This document shows positions 50,991 to 59,535 of a DNA stretch of 64,000 bases, one piece after another. The stretch lies in assembly GCF_002088935.1 (NCBI RefSeq), contig NZ_NCSS01000006.1, positions 2,760,407 to 2,824,406 of the forward strand, written 5' to 3'. The notes under the pieces are model-generated. The model was not told where the DNA came from and ran no database searches. It saw only the letters and a program-made list of their open reading frames with translations. This DNA comes from Henriciella litoralis (GTDB lineage Bacteria; Pseudomonadota; Alphaproteobacteria; Caulobacterales; Hyphomonadaceae). The position numbers and the translations under genes were made by a program. Position 1 is the stretch's first letter, and each line of letters starts with the position of its first letter.

Positions 50991-52528
50991 TCCAGACTGT
51001 ACCAGAGGTCCTGGCGAAAGCTGTATCAGCAGACCCTGAGGGCATAGCCATCATCGACGGCGATCAGTCGATCAGCTATTCGGCGCTGCTTGCGACGGCG
51101 AGCAAAGGCGCTGCATGCCTAAGGTCGCTGAACGTATCAGCAGGGGATCGGGTGGCGCTTTGGGCGCCGAATTCCTCAGACTGGATCATTGCGGCACTTT
51201 CCATCCATCTGAATGGCAGCATTCTGGTTCCGCTGAATACACGGCTTAAGCCTGCTGAAGCGGCGGAGATCGTCGGGCGGACTTCGGCGCAGCTGGTACT
51301 GACAACCGAGCGTTTTCTCGGCCGGGATAATGTCGCTGCGCTAAGGGCAGAGCCCAGCATGCAAGAGACGCAGATCATCAGCATTGATGGCAATAATGAG
51401 GGTTCATGGCCTGCACTGCTTTCGTCTCAAAAGGATACGGGCCCGGCGGCCTCCGATCCCTTCATTGCAAGTCCTGATGACATATCGGACCTGATCTTCA
51501 CATCGGGTACGACAGGCCTTCCCAAAGGCGTGGCGACCACGCACGCCCAGACGACCCAGAATTCGCGAGCCTGGGCCGAAGCGGTCGGTTTGACGTCGGA
51601 CGATACATATCTCATCGTGAATCCGTTCTTTCACACATTTGGTTACAAGGCAGGCTGGCTCGCAGCCTTATGGTTCCGCACGCGGATCATCCCGATGTCG
51701 ACGTTCACGCCTGAAGACGCTTGCCGCCTCATCCAGGAGCATCGCGTAACAATTCTTCCTGGACCGCCGACGATTTTTGAGGACCTTCTGCGCTTCAAGG
51801 ACCGGGACGCCTACGACATTTCTTCCCTGCGTGCGGCCGTGACGGGCGCTTCTGTGGTTCCAGAAGAGCTTGTCCGGCGAATGAAGGACGAGTTGGGGAT
51901 CGAACAGGTCATGACGGCCTATGGCCTAACCGAATGCTGCGGCGTCGCGACGATTACGGGCCGCGCCGATCCAATTGAACGCATAAGCAAGACGTGTGGC
52001 AAAGCCGTCAATGGTGTCGAGCTCATGATTGCCGATGGCAGGGGTATCCCTGTCGAGACCGGAGAGACGGGCGAAATCTTGCTGCGCAGCGAGTATAACT
52101 TCAAACATTACCTCGACGATCCGGCCGCGACGGAAGCGAGTTACCATCGAAATGGCTGGATGAAGACAGGCGATCTTGGCCGTCTCGATGCACTCGGTTA
52201 TCTGACGATTACGGGCCGCAAGAAAGAGATGTTCATCTGCGGTGGATTTAATTGTTATCCAGCGGAGATCGAACATCAAATTCGTCAGCATCCGGCCGTT
52301 TCCGAGGTTGCTGTCATTGGCATGCCTGACGACCGTCTCGGCGAGGTTGGCGCGGCTTTCGTTACGCTTGAAGATGGGGCCCGACTTGATGAGCAGGCCC
52401 TGGTTGACTGGTCTCGTGACCGAATCGCCAACTACAAGGTTCCGCGACTGGTCCGCATTCTGAAGGTGCTGCCGCGCAACTCTCTCGGCAAGATCGAGAA
52501 GGTGAAGCTCTCCCAGATGCTTGATTAG
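50984..52528 (+). CDS. fadD3: HIP-CoA ligase (FadD3-like AMP-dependent acyl-CoA synthetase)
   Basis: 514 residues from the ATG at 50984, with AAGGG upstream and a 7-base overlap with the dehydrogenase gene. Motifs are TSGTTGLPKGVAT (P-loop), NPFFHTFGYKAGWLA, ILPGPPTIFEDLL, GWMKTGDLGRL and SLGKIEKVKL with the catalytic Lys. NPFFHTFGYKAG and LPGPPTI are typical of FadD3, which activates the indanedione propionate HIP left after loss of rings A and B. It therefore feeds the ring C/D genes upstream. The cluster converges on folE 29 bases later. Confidence 0.85.
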   Translation: MLIQTVPEVLAKAVSADPEGIAIIDGDQSISYSALLATASKGAACLRSLNVSAGDRVALWAPNSSDWIIAALSIHLNGSILVPLNTRLKPAEAAEIVGRTSAQLVLTTERFLGRDNVAALRAEPSMQETQIISIDGNNEGSWPALLSSQKDTGPAASDPFIASPDDISDLIFTSGTTGLPKGVATTHAQTTQNSRAWAEAVGLTSDDTYLIVNPFFHTFGYKAGWLAALWFRTRIIPMSTFTPEDACRLIQEHRVTILPGPPTIFEDLLRFKDRDAYDISSLRAAVTGASVVPEELVRRMKDELGIEQVMTAYGLTECCGVATITGRADPIERISKTCGKAVNGVELMIADGRGIPVETGETGEILLRSEYNFKHYLDDPAATEASYHRNGWMKTGDLGRLDALGYLTITGRKKEMFICGGFNCYPAEIEHQIRQHPAVSEVAVIGMPDDRLGEVGAAFVTLEDGARLDEQALVDWSRDRIANYKVPRLVRILKVLPRNSLGKIEKVKLSQMLD

Positions 52529-52557
52529 GGGCGGCCTCCCTGCGTGCCGCCGGCGCG

Positions 52558-53259
52558 TCAGTCTCTTGTTCTCAGGCGGATCAGGGTGAGGAATTCGCGG
52601 CGCAGCGACGCGTTTTCCAAGAACTGTCCGCGCATGACGCTGTTGATCATCTGTGTATTGTTATCTTTTACGCCGCGCCAGTGCATGCAGAAATGATCAG
52701 CTTCCATCACGATTGCGATGCCGTCAGGCGTGATCATACTTTCCAGCATGTCGGCGAGTTGAACGATCGCTTCTTCCTGGATCTGGGGCCGCGACATGAT
52801 CCAGTCTGTCAGCCGAGAATACTTCGAGAGACCTATCAGATTTGAGCGGGCATTCGGTAGCACCCCGATCCATACGCGGCCGATAATCGGACAAAGGTGA
52901 TGACTGCACGCGCTACGAACCGTGATTGGCCCCACGATCATCAACTCGTTTAGAGCTTCCGCATTGGGAAACTCCGTCGTGTCGGGAGAAGAATGGTAGC
53001 GTCCGGCGAATACTTCCGTCACAAACATGCGGGCAACCCGGGCCGCCGTGTCGCGGGTATTGTGGTCGCGGCTCGTATCGATCACGAGGGCATGCAGGAG
53101 CTGCTCCACTGCGGCCTCGACTTCTGCCTGCAGGGCTTCGATTTCGCCGGGCTCAATGAAAGCGGCGATATTGTCGTTGGCAAAATACCGTTTGTCGGCA
53201 TCTTCTAGCCGTTTCCGGATTGTGCCGGACACGGCGGTCTTAATGAGCTCGTCGACCAT
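52558..53259 (-). CDS. folE: GTP cyclohydrolase I
   Basis: 233 residues. The zinc ligands are Cys118 and His121 in SACSHHLCPI and Cys191 in HFCMHWRGVKD; the neighbouring His120 is the catalytic His. LIGLSKYSRL and RPQIQEE also fit FolE. The enzyme converts GTP to dihydroneopterin triphosphate, the first step to folate and tetrahydrobiopterin. Its place after an SDR, DUF3604 and a receptor is unusual, since no other folate gene is near. It may be a second copy tied to a pterin-using reaction or to a stress response. This cannot be settled here. Confidence 0.85.
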   Translation of the reverse strand: MVDELIKTAVSGTIRKRLEDADKRYFANDNIAAFIEPGEIEALQAEVEAAVEQLLHALVIDTSRDHNTRDTAARVARMFVTEVFAGRYHSSPDTTEFPNAEALNELMIVGPITVRSACSHHLCPIIGRVWIGVLPNARSNLIGLSKYSRLTDWIMSRPQIQEEAIVQLADMLESMITPDGIAIVMEADHFCMHWRGVKDNNTQMINSVMRGQFLENASLRREFLTLIRLRTRD

Positions 53260-53299
53260 GGAATTGGCCCCTTCTTGTTCTTTGTTATTGCTGCGCCGG

Positions 53300-54049
53300 T
53301 TAAAGCGTTAGGCCGCCGTCCACGATGACGTTCGTACCTGTCGTGAACGAGGCGCCCGGCGAGAGCAGGAAAACTGCGGTTTGTGCGATCTCTTCAGGCG
53401 TGGCCATGCGCCCCTGCACGCTGGTGCGGTGGAACATCTTCTCGACGGTGGCGGGTTTAACGCCCTTGAGCGCATTCTGGCTCATCGCGCTGCTGACACT
53501 GCCTGGACAGATTGCGTTGCACCGGATGCGGCGTTGCTGATCAATTGCGAGCCGAGCCACAGATTGGGTGAGGTTCAGGAGGGCTGCCTTGGAGGCACCG
53601 TAGGACACTGTTCGCGAGCCAGGTTTGAGGCCTGCCACCGAGGCGATATTCACGATCGCCCCTTCGTCCTGCATGAGCCGTAGGGCCATCTGACAGCCAA
53701 GCAAAGGCCCTTCGAAATTGATGCGCATGACGTCCCGCAAACCGTCGATGGTGACCTGCTCAGCAGTCTCCTGTCGGTATATGCCAGCATTATTGACCAG
53801 CCCGTCGAGCCTTCCGAAGCGTGTGTTGATCACTTTCTCAAGTGTCTGCCAGTCGTCGGCACTGCCGACATCGTGGCGCTGAAAGACGGCGCCATTTATG
53901 ATTTCATCGCTGGCAGCCGCTTCCGCAGCCGGATCGATGTCGGTCCAGATGACCAGCGCGCCCAGCCGCATCAGGCTGCGCGTGATGGCAGCACCGATCG
54001 CGCCTGCGCCGCCAGTCACGACGATGACTTTGTCTGCTAGAGTGATCAT
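53300..54049 (-). CDS. Short-chain dehydrogenase
   Basis: 249 residues, the standard SDR length. Motifs are TGGAGAIGAAITRSL, NNAGIYRQETA, NIASVAGLKPGSRTVSYGASKAA and the closing GTNVIVDGGLTL of the classical group. It lies 10 bases after the DUF3604 gene and 40 bases before folE on the same strand. It probably reduces or oxidises a hydroxyl/ketone of the compound processed by this unit. Confidence 0.83.
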   Translation of the reverse strand: MITLADKVIVVTGGAGAIGAAITRSLMRLGALVIWTDIDPAAEAAASDEIINGAVFQRHDVGSADDWQTLEKVINTRFGRLDGLVNNAGIYRQETAEQVTIDGLRDVMRINFEGPLLGCQMALRLMQDEGAIVNIASVAGLKPGSRTVSYGASKAALLNLTQSVARLAIDQQRRIRCNAICPGSVSSAMSQNALKGVKPATVEKMFHRTSVQGRMATPEEIAQTAVFLLSPGASFTTGTNVIVDGGLTL

Positions 54050-54059
54050 GCCGGTCTAA

Positions 54060-55937
54060 TCAGGGCGTGTACCAGATAGGCGATGTGTACGCCCTCTCCT
54101 GAAGTGTCGTCGGCACGCCTTCGGGCAGCTCGATTCCGTAGAAGGCCGCATCATACGCTGTCCAGCGCGGCGTCGGGATCTCCAGGACGCGAAGATAGTA
54201 GAACGCCCGCTGGTCCGGATCGAAGTCGGGGTCCGTCCAGACGGTGCTCAGTTCCGGATCGCCAATCGAGTTGAGATAGGTTGCAGTTTCCAGATCCACT
54301 GTGTTCCCAACAGGGGCGACCGGTGAGCCTGGCTCGGCTGTCCGTCCGTCAGACAGGGCGACATCATAGATCTTTTCGTGGGTGCTTCCGGAGCCGTCGA
54401 GCCAGCCTTTCACGACCTGGACCCGGTCCAGGTTTGCGCCTTCCGGGTCTTTCACGGCGCGGATCAGGAAGCGTGGCGCACCGCCCTCCGGATTCGCTGT
54501 CAGGTCTCCTCCCATGGGAACGCCGCGGGTATAGCCAATTTCTGCCAGATTTGACCGGTCGGCATCGGCCGGATCGAAGTCCCAGCCGCCGAAGAACCGC
54601 ACCGTCATGCGTGGTCCGGTCGACGCGTAGGTTTCGCGTCGCATCATCGCGTCGAAAAGGGATTCCCGCGTATTTTCCTGTGCCCAAATACCAGCATAAC
54701 CTGCTGCGCTGAGCTCCCAGATGTATTTCACGAGATCATCCTGGCGGAAGAATTCTCCCTTCGTCCGAAAGCGCGAAGGCTCGGTGAAGAAAGACTTGCC
54801 CCAGAAGTTGTTTTCTTCGACGGCGGACATTCCGGTGTGGGAGTCGGTGCTTCCGATCATGCCAAACTTGAAGGGATTGGCGCCGAGTGATTTGTCATAG
54901 GCCAGCCCCGCAAGCAAAGCTGAGCGGGCATACTCGTATTGCAGCATCCAGTCCTGTTTGGCGGCGGTTAATTCGAGATTGGCAAGATCCCAGGTCTCGA
55001 AATCTGCAAATGGATCTTCGGGTGAGAGCAGGGGGTGGGTCTCACTATCGCCCTTGATCTGCGTTACCTCGAAGAGTGGTTCCCAACGTGCACGGGTCTC
55101 GGCATAGGCCTTGTCGAGATCGTCGCCGTCCATCGTCTGTGGCGCGAACATCAGCCCATTCGAGACATTGCCATTGTGCGGAATCGCTAGAACTTCGCCG
55201 CCGGTTTCAGCTTCATAGGTTTCAAAAAACTTCCAGAGGTCTTCGGGGTCCTGGCTGTCGAAGCTGGAAAAGGGAATAGTTTTCGAGACTGTCTCAGCGT
55301 CGTCCTTGAAGATGACGACGCGGTGAAGGTTGTCGCCGCCGGGCATTGAGGTCCACTCATAGCCAGCAAAAGCGGTGAACACGCCAGGCTCGTTGTACTT
55401 CTCGGCATTGGCGACGACTTTCTGCCAGACCGAGTTTTCAAATTCGGGGTCGCGAAACTCCGCTTGTCCGGACATCATCTGATGAAGGAGCGAGGTTGTG
55501 AGGTTCATCCGCTCGGCTGGCTTTTCGTTAAGTGTCTTTTGCCAGCCTTGAGCGACTTCGGACTGGTTCAGCAAGGGATCATTCGCGCGGAACCGGCGCC
55601 AGAGGCCCATATATTCGGCATGGTCGGCGACGACGACAAAGTCGAGCGGTCGGCTGAGCTTGGTGGACTGCCGGCTGGACGTGGTCACCTCTTCGCCCCG
55701 TGCGTGGGCGTAGGACTGATCTGCGGTAACCCGAAGCGCCCCGCCGAGATCGGCGTCCAGCGAAAAATTGGTGTGCAAATGGGTGTCGCCCCAAAACACC
55801 TGTTCGGGGTAGTCAGCGCGCACATAGGGTGAGTAAGGCTCTTTGGACTGGGCGGATGTCGTGCCCGCGATGGCGCTGGCCGTGAGCGAGGCAAGCGCGG
55901 TTGTTGCCATCAAGCGCCGGAATTTGTCGAAGTTCAT
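54060..55937 (-). CDS. DUF3604 family exported protein (PHP-like)
   Basis: 625 residues from the ATG at 55937, since AGGGAG lies 8 bases before it; a GTG three codons upstream touches the site. A signal peptide ends near TTSAQS. The family has metal-binding motifs like those of PHP and amidohydrolase proteins: FWGDTHLHTNFSLDA, VVADHAEYMG, AIPHNGN and STDSHTGM. No enzyme activity is firmly known to me for the family. In Alphaproteobacteria these genes often lie next to TonB-dependent receptors, as here, which hints at an exported hydrolase of the imported substrate. Confidence 0.85.
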   Translation of the reverse strand: MNFDKFRRLMATTALASLTASAIAGTTSAQSKEPYSPYVRADYPEQVFWGDTHLHTNFSLDADLGGALRVTADQSYAHARGEEVTTSSRQSTKLSRPLDFVVVADHAEYMGLWRRFRANDPLLNQSEVAQGWQKTLNEKPAERMNLTTSLLHQMMSGQAEFRDPEFENSVWQKVVANAEKYNEPGVFTAFAGYEWTSMPGGDNLHRVVIFKDDAETVSKTIPFSSFDSQDPEDLWKFFETYEAETGGEVLAIPHNGNVSNGLMFAPQTMDGDDLDKAYAETRARWEPLFEVTQIKGDSETHPLLSPEDPFADFETWDLANLELTAAKQDWMLQYEYARSALLAGLAYDKSLGANPFKFGMIGSTDSHTGMSAVEENNFWGKSFFTEPSRFRTKGEFFRQDDLVKYIWELSAAGYAGIWAQENTRESLFDAMMRRETYASTGPRMTVRFFGGWDFDPADADRSNLAEIGYTRGVPMGGDLTANPEGGAPRFLIRAVKDPEGANLDRVQVVKGWLDGSGSTHEKIYDVALSDGRTAEPGSPVAPVGNTVDLETATYLNSIGDPELSTVWTDPDFDPDQRAFYYLRVLEIPTPRWTAYDAAFYGIELPEGVPTTLQERAYTSPIWYTP

Positions 55938-56001
55938 ATTTTCCACTCCCTAAGACTGAGAAGGGCGAAGCCTTTGGTGGCTCGCCCCCTTAGTATTGTA
56001 T

Positions 56002-56043
56002 GGTGGGAACGGCCGGACCCTTGCCGGGCCATCCGCTCCCACC
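56002..56043 (-). other. Long hairpin between the third receptor and DUF3604
   Basis: On the minus strand GGTGGGAGCGG pairs with CCGTTCCCACC (11 pairs, one G-T) around an inner GC-rich stem and loop; the whole is 42 bases. No T-run follows on either strand, so an intrinsic terminator is unlikely. It may protect the end of the receptor message or set different levels of the two genes, as in processed operons. Confidence 0.45.
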
Positions 56044-56071
56044 GATAAACATGGCCGCTAAAGCGTCTGCT

Positions 56072-58363
56072 TCAGCGTTCGGAACCGTACCTGTAGCCCA
56101 GCCGGATGCCCCACATGCGAGGTGCGCCATAGGCGATTGTTGAAACGCCAACAGTCGAGCTGAGCGGCAGGCTGCCGACCTGGTAGAGTTCGTCCGTGGC
56201 ATTCGTCATAAAGAAAGACAAATCGACCGGATGTCCGCCTACATCACGCCAATCGACACCCAGCGTCAGGACACCAAACTCATCCTGAAACGCGAACTCG
56301 TCGATCAGCGAGGCGGTGTAGCGGTCGCCCGTCACACTGTATGCTGCGCGCGCTGACAGACGTCCCCAGTCCTCACGATCGAAGAGATGCACAGCGCCGT
56401 CGAAGCCGTAGGTCCATTCGGGCACCGTTGGAATGACTGGCGGAACTACGTTCGGGCCGAGTTCGGTGTATTCATAATCGGTCCACGCAAGTTGCGTTCC
56501 CAGCTCCAGTCGATCGCCGAAGGCAAACCGGTTTTCCAGTTCGATGCCGGTAATCTCCGCTTTGCCGGCATTCCGGATAACGGTGAGCGTTGCTCCGGTG
56601 ATTGACGAGGTCGAGAATTGCGGCAGCTGGATGTCGTCATAGAACTGGCGATAGGCTGCAATGTTGGTCCGCGCGGCGATCGAATTGACGCTCCAGTCGG
56701 ATTTGAGACCGAACTCAATGTCAGTGACGCGCTCCTCGTCGAATGTCACTTCGTCCGCAGGCGTGTCGCCTTCTAGATTGAAGCCGCCCGAGCGGAAACC
56801 GCGGCGTGATGCAACGTAGACCATCGTGCCGGGTTTGACCTGATAGTTCAGGCCGACGGTCCAGGTTGGTGCCTCAAAGTCTTCCGAGCGCGACGAGACA
56901 CAATTTGCATCCGAGAAGGGAGAGGTGCAGGCCCCCGTAAGGCTCACGTCACGCGTCCTCCTTGAAATGGTTTCCCATGTGTACCGGACGCCGCCGGTGA
57001 AGGTCAGACCTTCGACCAGTGAAGAGAGGTCGTAGTCGGACTGGGCAAACACGGCCTTTGTCGTCTCTGAATTTGCAACACCGACGTTCCGCGGCTGGCC
57101 GAAGACAACATTCCGGTGCTCGGAGAATTGGTCGTTCTCGGGTGAGTCCAAGTAGAAGACGCCGAAGGTTGAATCGAGCTTTCCATCGAGAAGGTTCGAC
57201 CACTGAAGTTGGGCTTCTTCAGAGAACTGACGAGTAATAAAAGGACGCGCCTGCGACTGGACGGGATCGAAGATCGGCAGGATCGTGCCGTCCCCGTCCA
57301 CCGTGCGAGCGTATTCTGCGTCTTGATAGCTCGCAATGTTCTTGAAGGTGAGATTGTCCGTCAGCTCAATAGACAGGATGTCGGTAATCGACCAGCGGTC
57401 GAGATCGCTCCTCAGGTCCGCAGAAAGGGCGCCAAGACGACGTTCCCCACGAGCATCTTGAGCGGCAAGCAGGGCCTTCGTGATCGGGAAGAACTGGTTC
57501 ACCGGATGCAATGGGTTGTCGTTGATGTCCTTCAGGATGGATGAGGTGCCATTCTTGTCGCTGCTGATCGAGTCCACGATCAGAAGGTTTTCAATGGACG
57601 CCGTAGGCTTGAACAACACCGAAAGGCGCCCAGCCACATGTTGGGCGTCGTCCAGCCAGAGACCATCCGGATGAGATGGTGTTGATTCTGCAAAGGTAAA
57701 TCCGTCTCGCTCCTGCGTGCTGAGCGCGAAACGGACAATGAACTTGTCTTCTGCCAGCGGTACGTTGAGAACAGCTTCGACTTCACGGTCGTTGTAGTTG
57801 CCGCCTGTAACCTGAACGCTCGCGCCAAATTCCGGCTGCGGACGGCGGCTCTGCACAAGGACAGCGCCGCCAGTTGTGTTTCGGCCAAAAAGGGTACCTT
57901 GCGGCCCCTTTACGACCTGCACGTTCTGAAGATCGAATAGTAGATCGTTGCCGCCGAGCATGCCGCCCGGACTGCCAGCCTGCGAGCTTGTCGCCGCCGG
58001 CACTTCGTTGATGTACATCAACACACTTGGAATGCCGCCGGGCGTGAAGCCGCCTTGACCGCGAAGCGTTACGATTGGCTGGTCACGATAGGGACCAAAG
58101 GCCTGCAAGCCCGGTGTGAACAACTGCAGGTCGCCGACAGACTCGATATTAAACAGGTCGAGATCTTCCTGGGATTTTGCGGTAATCGCAATCGGCACGT
58201 CCTGCAGGCTTTCCTCGCGGCGGCGTGCGTTGACAATCACCGTGTCGAGCTTCTTTGCTCCGGATTCGTCCGCCGCCGGTTCAACATCCTGTGCCAATGA
58301 CCATGGCGCCAGGAAAATGGAGCTCGCTAGCAGAGCTCCCGTATACATGACTCTCTTATCCAC
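56072..58363 (-). CDS. TonB-dependent outer-membrane receptor
   Basis: 763 residues from the GTG at 58363; GGGGAGG lies 5 bases before it, and the resulting N-terminus (MDKRVMYTG, then a hydrophobic stretch to SLAQ) is a good signal peptide. The plug has DTVIVNARRREESLQDVPIA and VQVVKGPQGTLFGRNTTGGA, and the barrel follows. It is first in a unit with DUF3604, an SDR and folE and lies beside the kshA operon, so a steroid or related hydrophobic compound is a reasonable substrate. The TTTGCGTA element and a TAATG-NN-CATTA dyad lie upstream. Confidence 0.88.
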   Translation of the reverse strand: MDKRVMYTGALLASSIFLAPWSLAQDVEPAADESGAKKLDTVIVNARRREESLQDVPIAITAKSQEDLDLFNIESVGDLQLFTPGLQAFGPYRDQPIVTLRGQGGFTPGGIPSVLMYINEVPAATSSQAGSPGGMLGGNDLLFDLQNVQVVKGPQGTLFGRNTTGGAVLVQSRRPQPEFGASVQVTGGNYNDREVEAVLNVPLAEDKFIVRFALSTQERDGFTFAESTPSHPDGLWLDDAQHVAGRLSVLFKPTASIENLLIVDSISSDKNGTSSILKDINDNPLHPVNQFFPITKALLAAQDARGERRLGALSADLRSDLDRWSITDILSIELTDNLTFKNIASYQDAEYARTVDGDGTILPIFDPVQSQARPFITRQFSEEAQLQWSNLLDGKLDSTFGVFYLDSPENDQFSEHRNVVFGQPRNVGVANSETTKAVFAQSDYDLSSLVEGLTFTGGVRYTWETISRRTRDVSLTGACTSPFSDANCVSSRSEDFEAPTWTVGLNYQVKPGTMVYVASRRGFRSGGFNLEGDTPADEVTFDEERVTDIEFGLKSDWSVNSIAARTNIAAYRQFYDDIQLPQFSTSSITGATLTVIRNAGKAEITGIELENRFAFGDRLELGTQLAWTDYEYTELGPNVVPPVIPTVPEWTYGFDGAVHLFDREDWGRLSARAAYSVTGDRYTASLIDEFAFQDEFGVLTLGVDWRDVGGHPVDLSFFMTNATDELYQVGSLPLSSTVGVSTIAYGAPRMWGIRLGYRYGSER

Positions 58364-58413
58364 TTGTTCCTCCCCGAACAATTTCTAAGATGCCTCCTCA
58401 GCGGGAAGCATTC

Positions 58414-58421
58414 TTTGCGTA
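58414..58421. promoter_or_regulatory. TTTGCGTA element upstream of the third receptor
   Basis: Same octamer as at 31093-31100 and 61473-61480. It lies 51-58 bases upstream of the receptor GTG. The three sites are all in promoter regions of the steroid-linked genes. Confidence 0.4.
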
Positions 58422-58436
58422 GTAATTATTTAAATA

Positions 58437-58448
58437 TAATGCGCATTA
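58437..58448. promoter_or_regulatory. Palindrome TAATGCGCATTA upstream of the third receptor
   Basis: A perfect 12-base palindrome, 74-85 bases upstream of the receptor start, in an AT-rich stretch that may contain the -10 box on the minus strand. It shares the TAATG-NN-CATTA core with the dyad at 9635-9648 before the first receptor. Confidence 0.4.
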
Positions 58449-58575
58449 AGCGGTTTTAGGCAACTGGCTATCGACGCTAATTGCTAATTTATTGGCTTTA
58501 TTTATACGAATCCGAAAGTCTGTGTGGCCTTTCTGTCGCACATGCCGGTTTCCCGGCGCTGCAGGAATGGTGCGA

Positions 58576-58615
58576 GGCAGGCTATGTGGCGAACGCATTT
58601 GCCGCATAGCCTGCC
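58576..58615 (-). terminator. Hairpin after the SDR/kshA operon, possible terminator
   Basis: Arms of 15 bases (58576-58590 and 58601-58615) pair with one G-T wobble around a 10-base loop. It lies 54 bases beyond the SDR stop, between two same-strand units. No T-run follows, so it may work as a Rho-assisted or message-stabilising hairpin instead of a plain intrinsic terminator. Confidence 0.4.
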
Positions 58616-58668
58616 CCATACCTCTTTGGTGCGTGATGCTCGTCCGGATTCAGTCGAGCACATCACTT

Positions 58669-59535
58669 TCAGAACGCGTAGCCGGGTGTGCCCCGGTCCA
58701 GGATGACTTGGGTGCGCGACCCGACGGCCATGTCGGTCTGCTCACTGTCCGGTATCATCCAGAAATCACCTTTACGTATTCCGTCGAGTGCAAAGCGTGC
58801 GACGTCCTCTGGCTCGGTGAGTTGGATACGCAGGCCCGTCGCCTTGATCAGATCGTCCATGGATTCATAGGCGACCTTCCGCTGGGTTTCGTCTTCGACA
58901 TAGTCGTCTGGACGGACGGTGCTGGAAGCCAGAATGCCGGTGTTTACCGTGTGGGGGCCTGGAAAGAGGATGGCTGTCCGGATTTTCCCACCTTCCCGCT
59001 GAAGCTGCTGAAACAGGACTTCGGAAATGCTGGTCACAGCTGCCTTTGTCGCGGCATAAATCGGCGTGTTTGGCAGGGAGTACAGGCCTCCATTGGCAGA
59101 CGAGGAATTGATGACAAATCCCTCTTCGTCTTTTTCCAGCATGCGCGGAACAAAGGCCTTGATGCCGTGGACGATGCCCATGACGTTCACATCGATACCC
59201 CAGCGCCAGTCACTGATGGGCAGATCCCACAGCTTCTTCTGGGCCTCGCCCAAGCCAACGCCGGCATTATTGAACAGCAGATGCACATTGCCGAAGGTCT
59301 CAAAAACCTTGTCGGCGACATCAAGGACCATCGCTTCTTTGGTAAGGTCGCAGCGAAGCCCGATCACGCGGCCTTCGCCCATCTGCTCCAGTTCCTGCAC
59401 TGTGGCGGCAATGCGCTTTTCATCGATGTCGATGACCGCGACATTGCAGCCCAGCTTGACCAGCTCGATGCAAAGGCACTTTCCAACGCCGCCGGCTCCG
59501 CCTGTGACGACGGCTGTCTTGCCCGAGAACTCCAT
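58669..59535 (-). CDS. Short-chain dehydrogenase
   Basis: 288 residues from the ATG at 59535, which shares a base with the stop of the upstream gene (TGATG). Motifs are TGGAGGVGKCLCIEL, NNAGVGLGEAQ and NSSSANGGLYSLPNTPIYAATKAA (catalytic Tyr and Lys). The C-terminal FWMIPDSEQTDMAVGSRTQ extends past the usual fold. It is the last gene of the kshA unit, so it may act on a steroid hydroxyl or keto group. The substrate is not predictable. Confidence 0.82.
   Translation of the reverse strand: MEFSGKTAVVTGGAGGVGKCLCIELVKLGCNVAVIDIDEKRIAATVQELEQMGEGRVIGLRCDLTKEAMVLDVADKVFETFGNVHLLFNNAGVGLGEAQKKLWDLPISDWRWGIDVNVMGIVHGIKAFVPRMLEKDEEGFVINSSSANGGLYSLPNTPIYAATKAAVTSISEVLFQQLQREGGKIRTAILFPGPHTVNTGILASSTVRPDDYVEDETQRKVAYESMDDLIKATGLRIQLTEPEDVARFALDGIRKGDFWMIPDSEQTDMAVGSRTQVILDRGTPGYAF

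Larger units (their letters stand above)
58364..58668. other. Intergenic region upstream of the third receptor
   Basis: 305 bases. From left to right it holds TTTGCGTA at 58414-58421, a 12-base perfect palindrome at 58437-58448 in an AT-rich stretch that could include the receptor promoter, and a strong hairpin at 58576-58615 past the end of the SDR gene. I see no gene here. Confidence 0.5.
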
